The translations under genes and the position numbers were made by a program. A stretch of 6,244 nucleotides of DNA, from contig JACMPS010000245.1 in the NCBI GenBank assembly GCA_014377395.1, positions 1 to 6,244 on the forward strand, written 5' to 3'. Below are positions 1 through 5,831 of the stretch, piece after piece. Under the pieces are notes generated by a model. That model saw only the letters and a list, made by a program, of their open reading frames with translations. It ran no database searches and was not told the DNA's origin. Position 1 is the stretch's first letter, and each line of letters opens with the position of its first letter. This DNA is from Chthonomonadaceae bacterium (lineage in GTDB: Bacteria > Armatimonadota > Chthonomonadetes > Chthonomonadales > Chthonomonadaceae).

Positions 1-2
1 AC

Positions 3-113
3 CTCGACACACAGAAACGCGGCGGTCAAGATGTCACCAATGACCGCCGCAATTTCCGCAAAGAAATGTCTCTTCCGCTCCGCATCACTCCGCTCGACAG
101 GTACGAATTTTAG
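3..113 (+). CDS. C-terminal fragment of an unidentified protein (5' end outside window)
   Basis: The third forward frame is open from the window edge to a TAG at 111-113, giving 36 residues that end in LPLRITPLDRYEF. The peptide is rich in charged residues (RRNFRKEM in the middle), and its codons (CGC for Arg, GGC, GAC, CTC, ATC) resemble those of the clear genes nearby. That is the main reason to prefer it over two other frames that are also open here. One rival is a reverse-strand frame with protein-like content but no start codon before a TTG near the edge. I do not recognise the family. If real, the gene is convergent with the glutamate dehydrogenase gene, and the 243-base gap between them is filled by repeats. 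Confidence 0.35.
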   Translation, partial: LDTQKRGGQDVTNDRRNFRKEMSLPLRITPLDRYEF

Positions 114-131
114 AAATCAGGCTCACTCTTG

Positions 132-185
132 TTCCTCCCCCTACGCAAGGGGGAGGTTAGGAGGGGGTTGTAATTTGCCACCGTC
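132..185 (+). repeat. Dispersed palindromic repeat, copy A
   Basis: A perfect 9-bp stem, CCTCCCCCT (134-142) with AGGGGGAGG (148-156), encloses the loop ACGCA. A G-rich tail ending GGTTG...GCCAC follows. The same order of elements occurs on the opposite strand at 4541-4486: CCTCCC, TATGCAAGGGGG, GGAGG, GGTTG, GCCAC. Only small gaps and substitutions separate the two, which marks them as copies of one dispersed element. The hairpin could end transcription from either side, but no T-tract follows it on either strand, so I do not call it a terminator. Confidence 0.6.
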
Positions 186-205
186 TCCAGTCATTCACAA
201 AGACT

Positions 206-257
206 CCGGGGAATTCATTCCCCGGCTACAAAAGCGCGAAGTCTACCTCCGTGGACT
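206..257. repeat. Double-hairpin intergenic element
   Basis: Two stem-loops lie close together. The first is a perfect 8-bp stem, CCGGGGAA (206-213) with TTCCCCGG (218-225), closed by TTCA. After a 14-base linker comes the second, AGTCTAC (240-246) with GTGGACT (251-257), loop CTCC, which pairs over 7 bp with one T-G wobble. A palindrome TGAATTCA (272-279) and a 7-bp inverted repeat GAATAAA/TTTATTC (291-297 and 327-333) follow. Together with copy A these account for nearly all of the 114-356 gap. The arrangement looks like a short non-coding repeat of the REP/MITE type, but no second copy is in the window. Confidence 0.45.
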
Positions 258-356
258 CAGTGCAACCACGCTGAATTCATGACCGCGATTGAATAAACTC
301 GGAACGGCGTAGCAACCCTCTGCGAATTTATTCTGCCGGATTAGTTGTTTGAATCG

Positions 357-1652
357 TCACGGGTAGATGCCGCGAATGGTAGTCGCGTCTGCGACGCGCT
401 TAACTCCAATAAGATAAGCGGCAAGCCTCATATCAATCCCCTGCGTCTGTGCCATTTTTGAGACTTCGGCGTAAGAGCGAATCAAGATTGCCTCCATTTT
501 CGCAATGACTTCCGCCTCCTGCCAGAAGAAAAATTGCAGGTCTTGCACCCACTCGAAGTAGGAGACGACCACGCCTCCCGCGTTCGCCAGCACGTCGGGA
601 ATGAGGATAATGCCGCGATCCCTGAGAATGACATCCGCATCGGGAGTTGTGGGCCCGTTTGCCCCCTCGATCACCATCTTCGCCCTAATACGTCCTGCGT
701 TTTCCGCCGTAATCTGATTTTCGATAGCCGCAGGAATCAACAGGTCAACGGGCAATTCCAAGAGTTGTTTCGGGGTGATTCGCTCTCCGAGTCCGCACTC
801 ACCGAGTTTGCCGTCCTGTCCCATAAGGTGTTTGATCGAAGGAATGTCAATGCCTGCCGGGTTATAAACGCCCCCGAACGCATCGCTTACTGCCACGACT
901 TTTGCCCCCGCCTCCTGAAAGATGAGTGCCGCGATTCCACCGACATTGCCGAATCCCTGAATGGCGACTTTCATTCCCATAAGACTTAAGCCCATTTCTT
1001 TGACGGCTTCACGGGCAATGCAAACGATGCCTCGCCCGGTGGCTTCGTTGCGCCCTTCAGAACCACCGATAGCCACGGGTTTTCCAGTGACGACAGCGGG
1101 AATGGTGCGCCCCTGCGCCATCGAATAGGTGTCCATAATCCACGCCATAATCTGCGGATTTGTCCCCATATCCGGCGCGGGAATATCGGTGTTGGGTCCC
1201 AGAATAATGCTGATCTCTGAGGCATAGCGTCGCGTGAGTCGCTCTTTTTCGTTCATCGAGAGTTCGCGGGGATCACAAATGACGCCCCCTTTTGCTCCCC
1301 CGAAAGGAATGTTGACGATAGCGCATTTCCACGTCATCCACATGGCGAGGGCGCGTATTTCATCAATGGAAGCATTGGGGCTGTAGCGAATCCCGCCTTT
1401 GGAGGGACCCCGTGATGTGTTGTGCTTAACGCGGTAGCCCGTGAAGACTCGCGTGGTTCCGTTGTCCATTTTTACGGGAAAGTTGACGGTGAGTTCGCTT
1501 TGCGGGTACTTCAAGACTTCATGAAGACCGGGATCGAGTTCGAGGTATCGGGCGGCGGTATCGAGTTGCTTGAGAGCATTCTGGTACGGGTTGATGCCTT
1601 CGATAGGCAGGGGCAAACTGAGAGACATAGGGGTTTGGGTCAGCGTTGACAT
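357..1652 (-). CDS. gdhA: Glu/Leu/Phe/Val-family dehydrogenase, glutamate dehydrogenase
   Basis: It interconverts glutamate with 2-oxoglutarate plus ammonia using NAD(P), in the cytoplasm. The 431 residues have the usual length of the hexameric bacterial enzyme. Seen in the sequence: the substrate-binding SKGGIR (K85), the catalytic lysine of PFGGAKGG (K121), the proton-transfer aspartate in PAPDMGT (D161), and the Rossmann motif GFGNVG (233-238). A serine in VVVSYFEWVQ (S364) is at the position linked to glutamate rather than leucine binding. The C-terminus RVADATTIRGIYP is typical. An ATG eight codons upstream (1676) is in frame, but only the ATG at 1652 has a Shine-Dalgarno motif, GGAGG six bases before it, so I start there. 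Whether NAD or NADP is used cannot be decided. The gene has a roughly 245-base leader with an inverted repeat. Confidence 0.95.
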   Translation of the reverse strand: MSTLTQTPMSLSLPLPIEGINPYQNALKQLDTAARYLELDPGLHEVLKYPQSELTVNFPVKMDNGTTRVFTGYRVKHNTSRGPSKGGIRYSPNASIDEIRALAMWMTWKCAIVNIPFGGAKGGVICDPRELSMNEKERLTRRYASEISIILGPNTDIPAPDMGTNPQIMAWIMDTYSMAQGRTIPAVVTGKPVAIGGSEGRNEATGRGIVCIAREAVKEMGLSLMGMKVAIQGFGNVGGIAALIFQEAGAKVVAVSDAFGGVYNPAGIDIPSIKHLMGQDGKLGECGLGERITPKQLLELPVDLLIPAAIENQITAENAGRIRAKMVIEGANGPTTPDADVILRDRGIILIPDVLANAGGVVVSYFEWVQDLQFFFWQEAEVIAKMEAILIRSYAEVSKMAQTQGIDMRLAAYLIGVKRVADATTIRGIYP

Positions 1653-1658
1653 TTGATT

Positions 1659-1663
1659 CCTCC
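1659..1663 (-). promoter_or_regulatory. Shine-Dalgarno site that sets the gdh start
   Basis: GGAGG on the minus strand, six bases before the ATG at 1652. It lies inside the reading frame of the upstream alternative ATG (1676), which has no comparable motif before it. This decides for the shorter 431-residue protein. Confidence 0.75.
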
Positions 1664-1709
1664 GCGAATCAGCCATAGATTGAATAGGTTTGTTTCCAAG
1701 ATTTAGAAA

Positions 1710-1774
1710 GACACCCTGCCCTCGAGAAAAATCTCACCGTCCGCGCCATTGCGAACGGGGGCGAACAGGGTGCC
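1710..1774. repeat. Foldable intergenic element in the gdh leader
   Basis: GACACCCTG (1710-1718) pairs with CAGGGTGCC (1766-1774) over nine positions with one wobble, enclosing 47 bases. Inside are a small hairpin, GAGA-AAAA-TCTC (1724-1735), and a direct repeat of GCGAAC (1751-1756 and 1761-1766). It lies between the likely gdh promoter area and the start codon, so it would be in the untranslated leader if transcription starts upstream. It may be another dispersed repeat or a leader structure. It matches no riboswitch class I know. Confidence 0.35.
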
Positions 1775-1838
1775 CTACTTAGAATACCATACGTAGAGCG
1801 ATAACAAACTATTTCAATTACCTGAATCGTAGATTTTT

Positions 1839-1863
1839 TCACAAATAGTGCAATTATTTGTGA
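1839..1863. promoter_or_regulatory. 25-bp inverted repeat upstream of gdh, candidate operator
   Basis: TCACAAATA (1839-1847) and TATTTGTGA (1855-1863) are perfect 9-base reverse complements separated by 7 bases. The dyad lies in AT-rich DNA about 190 bases upstream of the gdh start and just downstream of the membrane-protein stop at 1898. On the minus strand it is followed by A residues, not T residues, so it is not an intrinsic terminator. A weak extended -10 (TGG then TATTCT, 1786-1781) lies downstream toward gdh with TTGTTA (1807-1802) 15 bases before it; I would not rely on that promoter. A transcription-factor site is the simplest reading. Confidence 0.4.
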
Positions 1864-1897
1864 CTGAGCGGGCATCAACAGAGCGTAATATAGCAAC

Positions 1898-2335
1898 TCA
1901 ACTTAACCATGTCGTGTGCGTAATCATTTGCAGTATGAGAGTTACGGTGAAAGAAAATTCGACGATGTGTAGCAAAAGTACAATCACCCCGTGACTTTTC
2001 TCCGTGATTGAACGCCGGGTGATTAACCAAACGGAAAGCGCAAGCGAGGCAAGCCATGCCGCTTGATTGGCATAAATGAGAAGTGCCCAAAGATCAGAGA
2101 GGAAGTAATCCCGCGACACTCCCTTTCCGTATTCTTGCTTAATCACAAAATAAAAGACGAAGTGGAGAGCATAGAGTACCCATACTATAGGGACAAACCG
2201 GTTATTTGCAGCGTGTTTTTCGGGAATAATTGGTACGGCGGCAGGTGTAGACGGTAGGGGTGCTGAGTAGTCAGAAGGGAGTGGGTCGCCTGGAATAACG
2301 GGTTTTGTACGGAAAATTGTTGTGCCTCCCCACAA
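1898..2335 (-). CDS. Three-helix membrane protein, downstream frame of a split zinc-ribbon gene
   Basis: This frame encodes a Pro-rich linker (about residues 10-38) and then three hydrophobic segments at roughly 47-65, 82-105 and 116-138, so it is probably an integral inner-membrane protein. It lacks a convincing start: the only upstream candidate is a TTG at 2335, which lies inside the zinc-ribbon codons of the overlapping frame. A TGA in this frame lies shortly before that point. Small bacterial proteins often join an N-terminal zinc ribbon, a Pro-rich linker and membrane helices. The other frame here supplies exactly that ribbon. I infer one original gene of about 167 residues broken by a one-base change near 2328-2331. 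Function is unknown. It follows glmM in the same direction. Confidence 0.6.
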   Translation of the reverse strand: MWGGTTIFRTKPVIPGDPLPSDYSAPLPSTPAAVPIIPEKHAANNRFVPIVWVLYALHFVFYFVIKQEYGKGVSRDYFLSDLWALLIYANQAAWLASLALSVWLITRRSITEKSHGVIVLLLHIVEFSFTVTLILQMITHTTWLS

Positions 2336-2400
2336 AAGCGACAGTAGGCGTCACCGGGCTTGGTGTCCTTTTTGCACTTGACACAAAAAGTTGTTCTCAT
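2185..2400 (-). CDS. Zinc-ribbon N-terminal fragment, upstream frame of a split gene
   Basis: The first 24 residues form a double CxxC zinc ribbon: C6 and C9 of FCVKC, then C20 and C23 of YCRFCG. After that the frame becomes a low-quality, His/Gln/Leu-rich tail ending at 2185, which overlaps the membrane-protein frame. AGGGG about nine bases before the ATG at 2400 supports this start over a GTG at 2427. The start lies 45 bases after the glmM stop with no visible terminator, so it is probably co-transcribed with glmM. One extra G in the run complementary to CCCC at 2328-2331 would give CRFCGGGTTIF and continue into the linker and membrane helices. The ribbon is therefore probably the N-terminus of that protein, not a separate gene. 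Confidence 0.55.
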   Translation of the reverse strand: MRTTFCVKCKKDTKPGDAYCRFCGEAQQFSVQNPLFQATHSLLTTQHPYRLHLPPYQLFPKNTLQITGLSL

Positions 2401-2445
2401 AAGAGTTTCCCCTGCCGCGTTTTGCACATTTGTTTTCCAATCCCT

Positions 2446-3873
2446 CTACACGCCGAACTTCGTCTTGACCAGCCCACACAATTCATCTACGATGCTGTCT
2501 ACCGTGTCTTTGTCGGTTCCCTGCGCCATCACGCGAATCACCGACTCGGTTCCCGATGCCCGCACCGAAAGCCAGACCGGATTGCCCAGCCGCTCTTCTC
2601 CCCGTCTGATTGCCGCAAGAATTTCAGGGTCGGACTTCCAACCCGTTTTGTCCTTCACCTTGATCTTTTCAAGACGCTGAGGGTAATTCACCACCACGCT
2701 TGCCAATTCGGAAAGAGGCTTGCCAGTTTCCTTCATTACCCGCAACACTTGCAGTGCCGTCACCAATCCGTCACCTGTGGGAGTAACATGAGGAAGCAGA
2801 ATATGCCCACTCTGTTCGCCCCCGATAGCCGCACCAAGTTCGTCCATGCCCTCACTGACGTAGCGATCCCCGACGGCGGTACGGTGCAGTTTCACCCCCG
2901 CTACCTCCAACGCTTTTTCCAATCCGACATTGCTCATAATCGTGGCGACTACCACATTGTTGGGGAGTGAATTTCTTGCTTTAAGGGAGAGTCCGATAAT
3001 CGCCATCATACGATCCCCGTCCACAATTACGCCATTTTCGTCGGCGAGCATCACCCTGTCGGCGTCACCATCAAAGGCGAGTCCGGCGTCGGCGTTCGTT
3101 GCACGAGCGAGAGAAGCCATGTCGCCCGGTTCTGTCGAGCCACAATGAACATTGATATTGACGCCGTTCGGCTCCGCATGGATCACGGCGATTTCCGCAC
3201 CGAGGCTTCTCAAAATCAGGGGAGCCACCTCGTAGGCGGCACCATTTGCACAATCCACCGCGAGTTTCAATCCAGTCAGGGGCAGAGTTCCCATTCCCCG
3301 CAAACTCGCTTCGGCTTTTGCGAGGTAATCGCCGACAGGTTCACGGGAAAAGATCATGCGCCCGATTTCGCCACCCGTCGGCTTTTCCAGTGTGTCGAGC
3401 CGCTCCATCAATTCCTGAATTTCGTCCTCGACACGATCCGGTAATTTCTTGCCGTCGCGCCCGAAAAATTTAATGCCGTTGTCCGGAAAAGGATTGTGCG
3501 AAGCAGAGATAACCACACCTGCCGCTGCCCCGCGTGAAAGCACCATTTGTGCCACCGCAGGGGTCGGGACAACGCCTATATCCACCACATCAAGCCCCAT
3601 CGAGGTGACGCCTGCCGACAGTGCCGCACTCAACATTTGCCCGGAAAGCCGGGTGTCCCTCCCGATAATCACAAAAGGACGCTCCGAAAGCGCGAACGAC
3701 TCGCCTTCGCCGTCACGCCGTCCGACACTCTCCATCTCGATTTTCCTTGCTTCGGCAGGCTGATGTCGTGCCATCCAGTAAGCCGCCGCCATCCCCAATC
3801 TCAGGGCAAGGTCGGGGGTCAATTCCGAATTGGCGACTCCGCGCACGCCATCCGTTCCAAAAATTCTACTCAT
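2446..3873 (-). CDS. glmM: Phosphoglucosamine mutase
   Basis: It converts glucosamine-6-phosphate to glucosamine-1-phosphate, the step before UDP-GlcNAc for peptidoglycan (and lipopolysaccharide where present), in the cytoplasm. All alpha-D-phosphohexomutase signatures are present: N-terminal FGTDGVRGVAN (5-15), GRDTRLSG (71-78), the phosphoserine loop SASHNP with S125, the Mg-binding loop DGDADR (D268, D270, D272), the sugar-specificity loop GGEQSGH (351-357) and the phosphate-binding loop RASGTES (438-444). The full N-terminal FGTDGxRG and GGEQSGH identify GlmM rather than phosphomannomutase. At 475 residues it is some 25 longer than usual, mainly through a charged insertion at about residues 36-66. 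The phosphate loop has Ser444 where Pro is usual. The start is the ATG at 3873, 39 bases after the SRPBCC stop, which suggests an operon. Confidence 0.96.
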   Translation of the reverse strand: MSRIFGTDGVRGVANSELTPDLALRLGMAAAYWMARHQPAEARKIEMESVGRRDGEGESFALSERPFVIIGRDTRLSGQMLSAALSAGVTSMGLDVVDIGVVPTPAVAQMVLSRGAAAGVVISASHNPFPDNGIKFFGRDGKKLPDRVEDEIQELMERLDTLEKPTGGEIGRMIFSREPVGDYLAKAEASLRGMGTLPLTGLKLAVDCANGAAYEVAPLILRSLGAEIAVIHAEPNGVNINVHCGSTEPGDMASLARATNADAGLAFDGDADRVMLADENGVIVDGDRMMAIIGLSLKARNSLPNNVVVATIMSNVGLEKALEVAGVKLHRTAVGDRYVSEGMDELGAAIGGEQSGHILLPHVTPTGDGLVTALQVLRVMKETGKPLSELASVVVNYPQRLEKIKVKDKTGWKSDPEILAAIRRGEERLGNPVWLSVRASGTESVIRVMAQGTDKDTVDSIVDELCGLVKTKFGV

Positions 3874-3912
3874 TGTCCATCGCTCTTTTTCTCACTCGAT
3901 TTAGTCTTAATT

Positions 3913-4368
3913 TTATTTTTGGAGGCGTTCCGATTCGCCTTTGATCGCGGTCATCGTCGCTTGCAAATTCTCGGTGAGTTTCTTTTTGATCAGGCTTTTC
4001 ACCATTGCTCCGATCAGCGGAACATCGTATTCGTAATCAAGAAACGAGTCGAAGCGCGTTCCCCCCGCTTCCGAGGTGAACTGCCAGAACCCGTCCATTT
4101 TGTCCATATCGCCCTTAATCAGAGTGAAATCATCTCGAAACTGTTCCGTGCTCCAGCGATCCTCCTGCGTCCATTTGATCGTCATCTTGAATTCGCGCAA
4201 CAATCCCACCCACTCGGTGACGGTGCGGGTGTCGTCGTCATTGCGCTCCAACACGGTCAACGATTTGAGATCGTCCATAAACTGCGGAAACTTTTCGACG
4301 TTCCGAGCCACCGCAAAAACGGCTTCAATCGGCGCATCAATGACAAGGCTCAATTCTATCTTTGGCAT
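3913..4368 (-). CDS. SRPBCC (START-like) protein, polyketide-cyclase/Coq10-RatA type
   Basis: The 151 residues form one helix-grip domain: an opening strand IELSLVIDAP, the helix IEAVFAVARNVEKFPQFM, alternating strands through VTEWVGL and MTIKWTQED, the motif KGDMDKMDGFWQFT, and a long amphipathic C-terminal helix from about 117. This pattern is that of the polyketide cyclase/dehydrase group that includes Coq10 and RatA, which bind hydrophobic ligands. No ligand can be inferred here. There is no signal peptide or membrane helix, so it is cytoplasmic. GGAG six bases before the ATG at 4368 fixes the start; a TTG at 4380 overlaps that site and is unlikely. It is probably the first gene of a transcript with glmM. 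Any functional tie to GlmM is unproven. Confidence 0.85.
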   Translation of the reverse strand: MPKIELSLVIDAPIEAVFAVARNVEKFPQFMDDLKSLTVLERNDDDTRTVTEWVGLLREFKMTIKWTQEDRWSTEQFRDDFTLIKGDMDKMDGFWQFTSEAGGTRFDSFLDYEYDVPLIGAMVKSLIKKKLTENLQATMTAIKGESERLQK

Positions 4369-4384
4369 AAAAAACTCCAAGTTC

Positions 4385-4407
4385 AGGGATTAGGGGTTAG
4401 GGGTTAG
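4385..4407 (+). repeat. Short TTAGGGG tandem repeat
   Basis: AGGGA is followed by two exact TTAGGGG units (4390-4396 and 4397-4403) and a partial third, ending immediately 5' of the Shine-Dalgarno region of the SRPBCC gene (read on the minus strand). The three G runs could contribute to a G-quadruplex, but a fourth run is about 35 bases away, so evidence for that is weak. The rest of the 4369-4621 gap contains a GGGCG/CGCCC stem (4442-4446 with 4457-4461), repeat copy B, and two AACACTT direct repeats near 4600-4617. Confidence 0.5.
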
Positions 4408-4485
4408 ATGATAGAAATTAGGTGTAAGGAAAATACAGTAGGGGCGTTGCTCTCTGCGCCCTTACACGGGGGTGAGGTTAGGGAT

Positions 4486-4541
4486 TGTGGCGACTTTCAA
4501 CCTCCTCCCAGTCTCCCCCCCTTGCATAAGAGGGAGGAAAA
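4486..4541 (-). repeat. Dispersed palindromic repeat, copy B
   Basis: Read on the minus strand, this has the same element order as copy A at 132-185: TTCCTCCC, a central TATGCAAGGGGG, a GGGAGGAGG block, GGTTGAAA, then GCCAC. The stem is less perfect than in copy A: CTT/AAG closes the GCAT loop, then C-G pairs are interrupted by two C-A mismatches. It lies between the ROK kinase stop and the SRPBCC start. The decayed stem suggests an older or non-functional copy. Confidence 0.55.
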
Positions 4542-4621
4542 AGATTGATACACCGACTCTCCTGAACGCAAAAGAACAAATCTCCATCTCACCACTTAAC
4601 ACTTGATACTCAACACTTTCC

Positions 4622-5650
4622 CTACCCTTTCGTCTGTCGCCATGCGAGTTCGGCGGCTCCCATAATTCCTGCGTCGTCGCCGAGTTCCGCACGAACGATT
4701 TTTGCGGCGTTGTAGATCGAGCCAATCGAAGAGGCTTTTGCGGTGCGGAGCGCGGCGGCAAAAAGCGTCTCCGAGCGGGAAATTTTCCCACCGATTACGA
4801 ACACTTCAGGATTGAAGACGTTGATCATGGAAGCGATTCCAAGCCCGACGTAATGTCCTGTCTCCTGCATCACCTCAATTGCAAGTACGTCGCCATTGTC
4901 TGCGGCTTCGTCAATGTTGGCGGGAGAAAGGTGCTGTGTCAGGGCTTCAGGACCGTCAATCACGCTCCATAAACTCGTGTCGCGCCCGGACTCCATTTTC
5001 AGTGCCGCCCGCTCCGTGATTGCGTCACGCTGTGCCAGCCCTTCAAGGCGTCCATGCGCTCCCGTGCGTGATCCGCCTACGCCGTCCGCAATGATGATGT
5101 GTCCGACTTCCGCCGCCCCACCTGTGGCCCCACGCAACACCTCGCCTTCGACGATGATGCCGCCGCCGATCCCTGTTCCAAGCGTGAACATCACCAGGTG
5201 CCGCGTTCCCCGTCCTGCCCCGTAGCGGAATTCACCGAGTGCGGCGACATTGGCGTCGTTGTCCATTGTGACGGAAAGATTCAGTTGCGCTTCGATGAGG
5301 TCTCGTAGCGGAATGTCCTTATAAGGAACGAAACTTCCGCCCTTTGTCTCCCCGAAGTTGGGAGCCCAGACCACTCGCCCCGCAGGAACATCAATGTGAC
5401 CAGGAACAGCGATTCCTACCGCTCCGATATTTTCGAGGGTGATCCCCGCTTGTTCGATGGCACCATGCACCGACTCGATAATCCGGGAAACGGTGTGCGT
5501 CACTCCCGCTTCGGCGTCGGAGGGGACTTCGTGCCGAGCGACAATTTTCTCGTCTCTGGAGACGACGGCTGAGCGGACATTCGTGCCGCCTAAATCAATG
5601 CCGATCACATATTCGGCGTTTCGGTTGGGTTGGATACGGGCTTCACTCAC
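4622..5650 (-). CDS. ROK-family sugar kinase (glucokinase-like) lacking the zinc cysteines
   Basis: It probably phosphorylates a hexose such as glucose at O6 with ATP, in the cytoplasm. The 342 residues have usual ROK kinase length and no N-terminal DNA-binding domain, so it is an enzyme rather than a NagC/XylR-type repressor. Visible motifs: phosphate-1 loop GIDLGGTN (17-24), PGHID (83-87), catalytic Asp132 in MDNDANVAALGE, ATP loop LGTGIGGG (157-164), and the sugar-binding E181 and H184 in EVGH plus E203. The hallmark CxCGxxGCxE site is instead SRTGAHGRLE: Ser194, Thr196 and Arg201 replace the three Cys, and the whole protein contains no Cys. The start is GTG with GGAGG nine bases upstream; an overlapping ATG frame stops after seven codons. 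Glucose is the best guess; mannose, fructose or N-acyl amino sugars remain possible. Confidence 0.9.
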   Translation of the reverse strand: MSEARIQPNRNAEYVIGIDLGGTNVRSAVVSRDEKIVARHEVPSDAEAGVTHTVSRIIESVHGAIEQAGITLENIGAVGIAVPGHIDVPAGRVVWAPNFGETKGGSFVPYKDIPLRDLIEAQLNLSVTMDNDANVAALGEFRYGAGRGTRHLVMFTLGTGIGGGIIVEGEVLRGATGGAAEVGHIIIADGVGGSRTGAHGRLEGLAQRDAITERAALKMESGRDTSLWSVIDGPEALTQHLSPANIDEAADNGDVLAIEVMQETGHYVGLGIASMINVFNPEVFVIGGKISRSETLFAAALRTAKASSIGSIYNAAKIVRAELGDDAGIMGAAELAWRQTKG

Positions 5651-5727
5651 GCGGGAAATCCTCCATTAAAGGGTGGGTCCGCATTAACGGACAGATTAAC
5701 AAAATAGAAATTGATTGCAGGGGTAAA

Positions 5728-5743
5728 CCGGAACTTTTTCCGG
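5728..5743. promoter_or_regulatory. Inverted repeat CCGGAA-N4-TTCCGG, candidate operator 1
   Basis: A perfect 6-bp dyad around CTTT. It lies about 10-25 bases downstream of the transcription start predicted from the kinase promoter at 5760-5788, where a bound protein could block the polymerase or where the RNA could form a leader hairpin. A similar dyad is found at 5832-5850. A direct repeat CGGCGGTAG (5741-5749 and 5753-5761) partly overlaps this site and the -10 box. Confidence 0.4.
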
Positions 5744-5759
5744 CGGTAGGTGCGGCGGT

Positions 5760-5788
5760 AGTATAGACGCGAACGGAGAAATTGTCAA
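5760..5788 (-). promoter_or_regulatory. Sigma-70-type promoter of the ROK kinase gene
   Basis: On the minus strand a perfect -35 TTGACA (5788-5783) is followed after 17 bases by -10 TATACT (5765-5760), one mismatch from consensus. Transcription should start near 5753, giving an untranslated leader of about 100 bases with a dyad at 5743-5728 and a small hairpin GTCCG/CGGAC (5677-5681 with 5688-5692) before the Shine-Dalgarno site GGAGG. This is the strongest promoter-like sequence in the window and implies good housekeeping-sigma transcription unless repressed. Confidence 0.8.
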
Positions 5789-5831
5789 GCGAATCAGAAG
5801 GGCATTTCGCCTTAAAGTTCAATTAAAAATA

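Noticed and set aside
31..282. Forward ORF of 83 codons
   Set aside because: It runs through two hairpin repeats, has repeat-derived composition and no ribosome-binding site; no domain is visible.
534..989. Forward ORF of 151 codons opposite gdh
   Set aside because: Antisense to the conserved dehydrogenase frame, with no start signal or recognisable domain.
1653..1676. gdh start at the upstream ATG (1676)
   Set aside because: There is no Shine-Dalgarno motif before it, and GGAGG sits at the right distance before the ATG at 1652.
1839..1863. CRP/FNR site
   Set aside because: The half-sites are in the reverse order (TCACA first, TGTGA second) with wider spacing than the TGTGA-N6-TCACA consensus.
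2185..2400. Programmed -1 frameshift joining the zinc ribbon to the membrane domain
   Set aside because: The only dnaX-like AAAAAG stretch is upstream of a TGA in the new frame, and no good slippery heptamer lies in the usable overlap. An indel in the G run is simpler.
3547..4407. Forward ORF of 286 codons opposite glmM and the SRPBCC gene
   Set aside because: It is the antisense shadow of two well-supported genes, crosses their intergenic gap, and is rich in His, Arg, Cys and Phe without any recognisable motif.
4462..4791. Reverse ORF of 109 codons overlapping the 3' end of the ROK kinase gene
   Set aside because: It is out of frame with the kinase, runs into repeat copy B, and has low-complexity Arg/Pro content.
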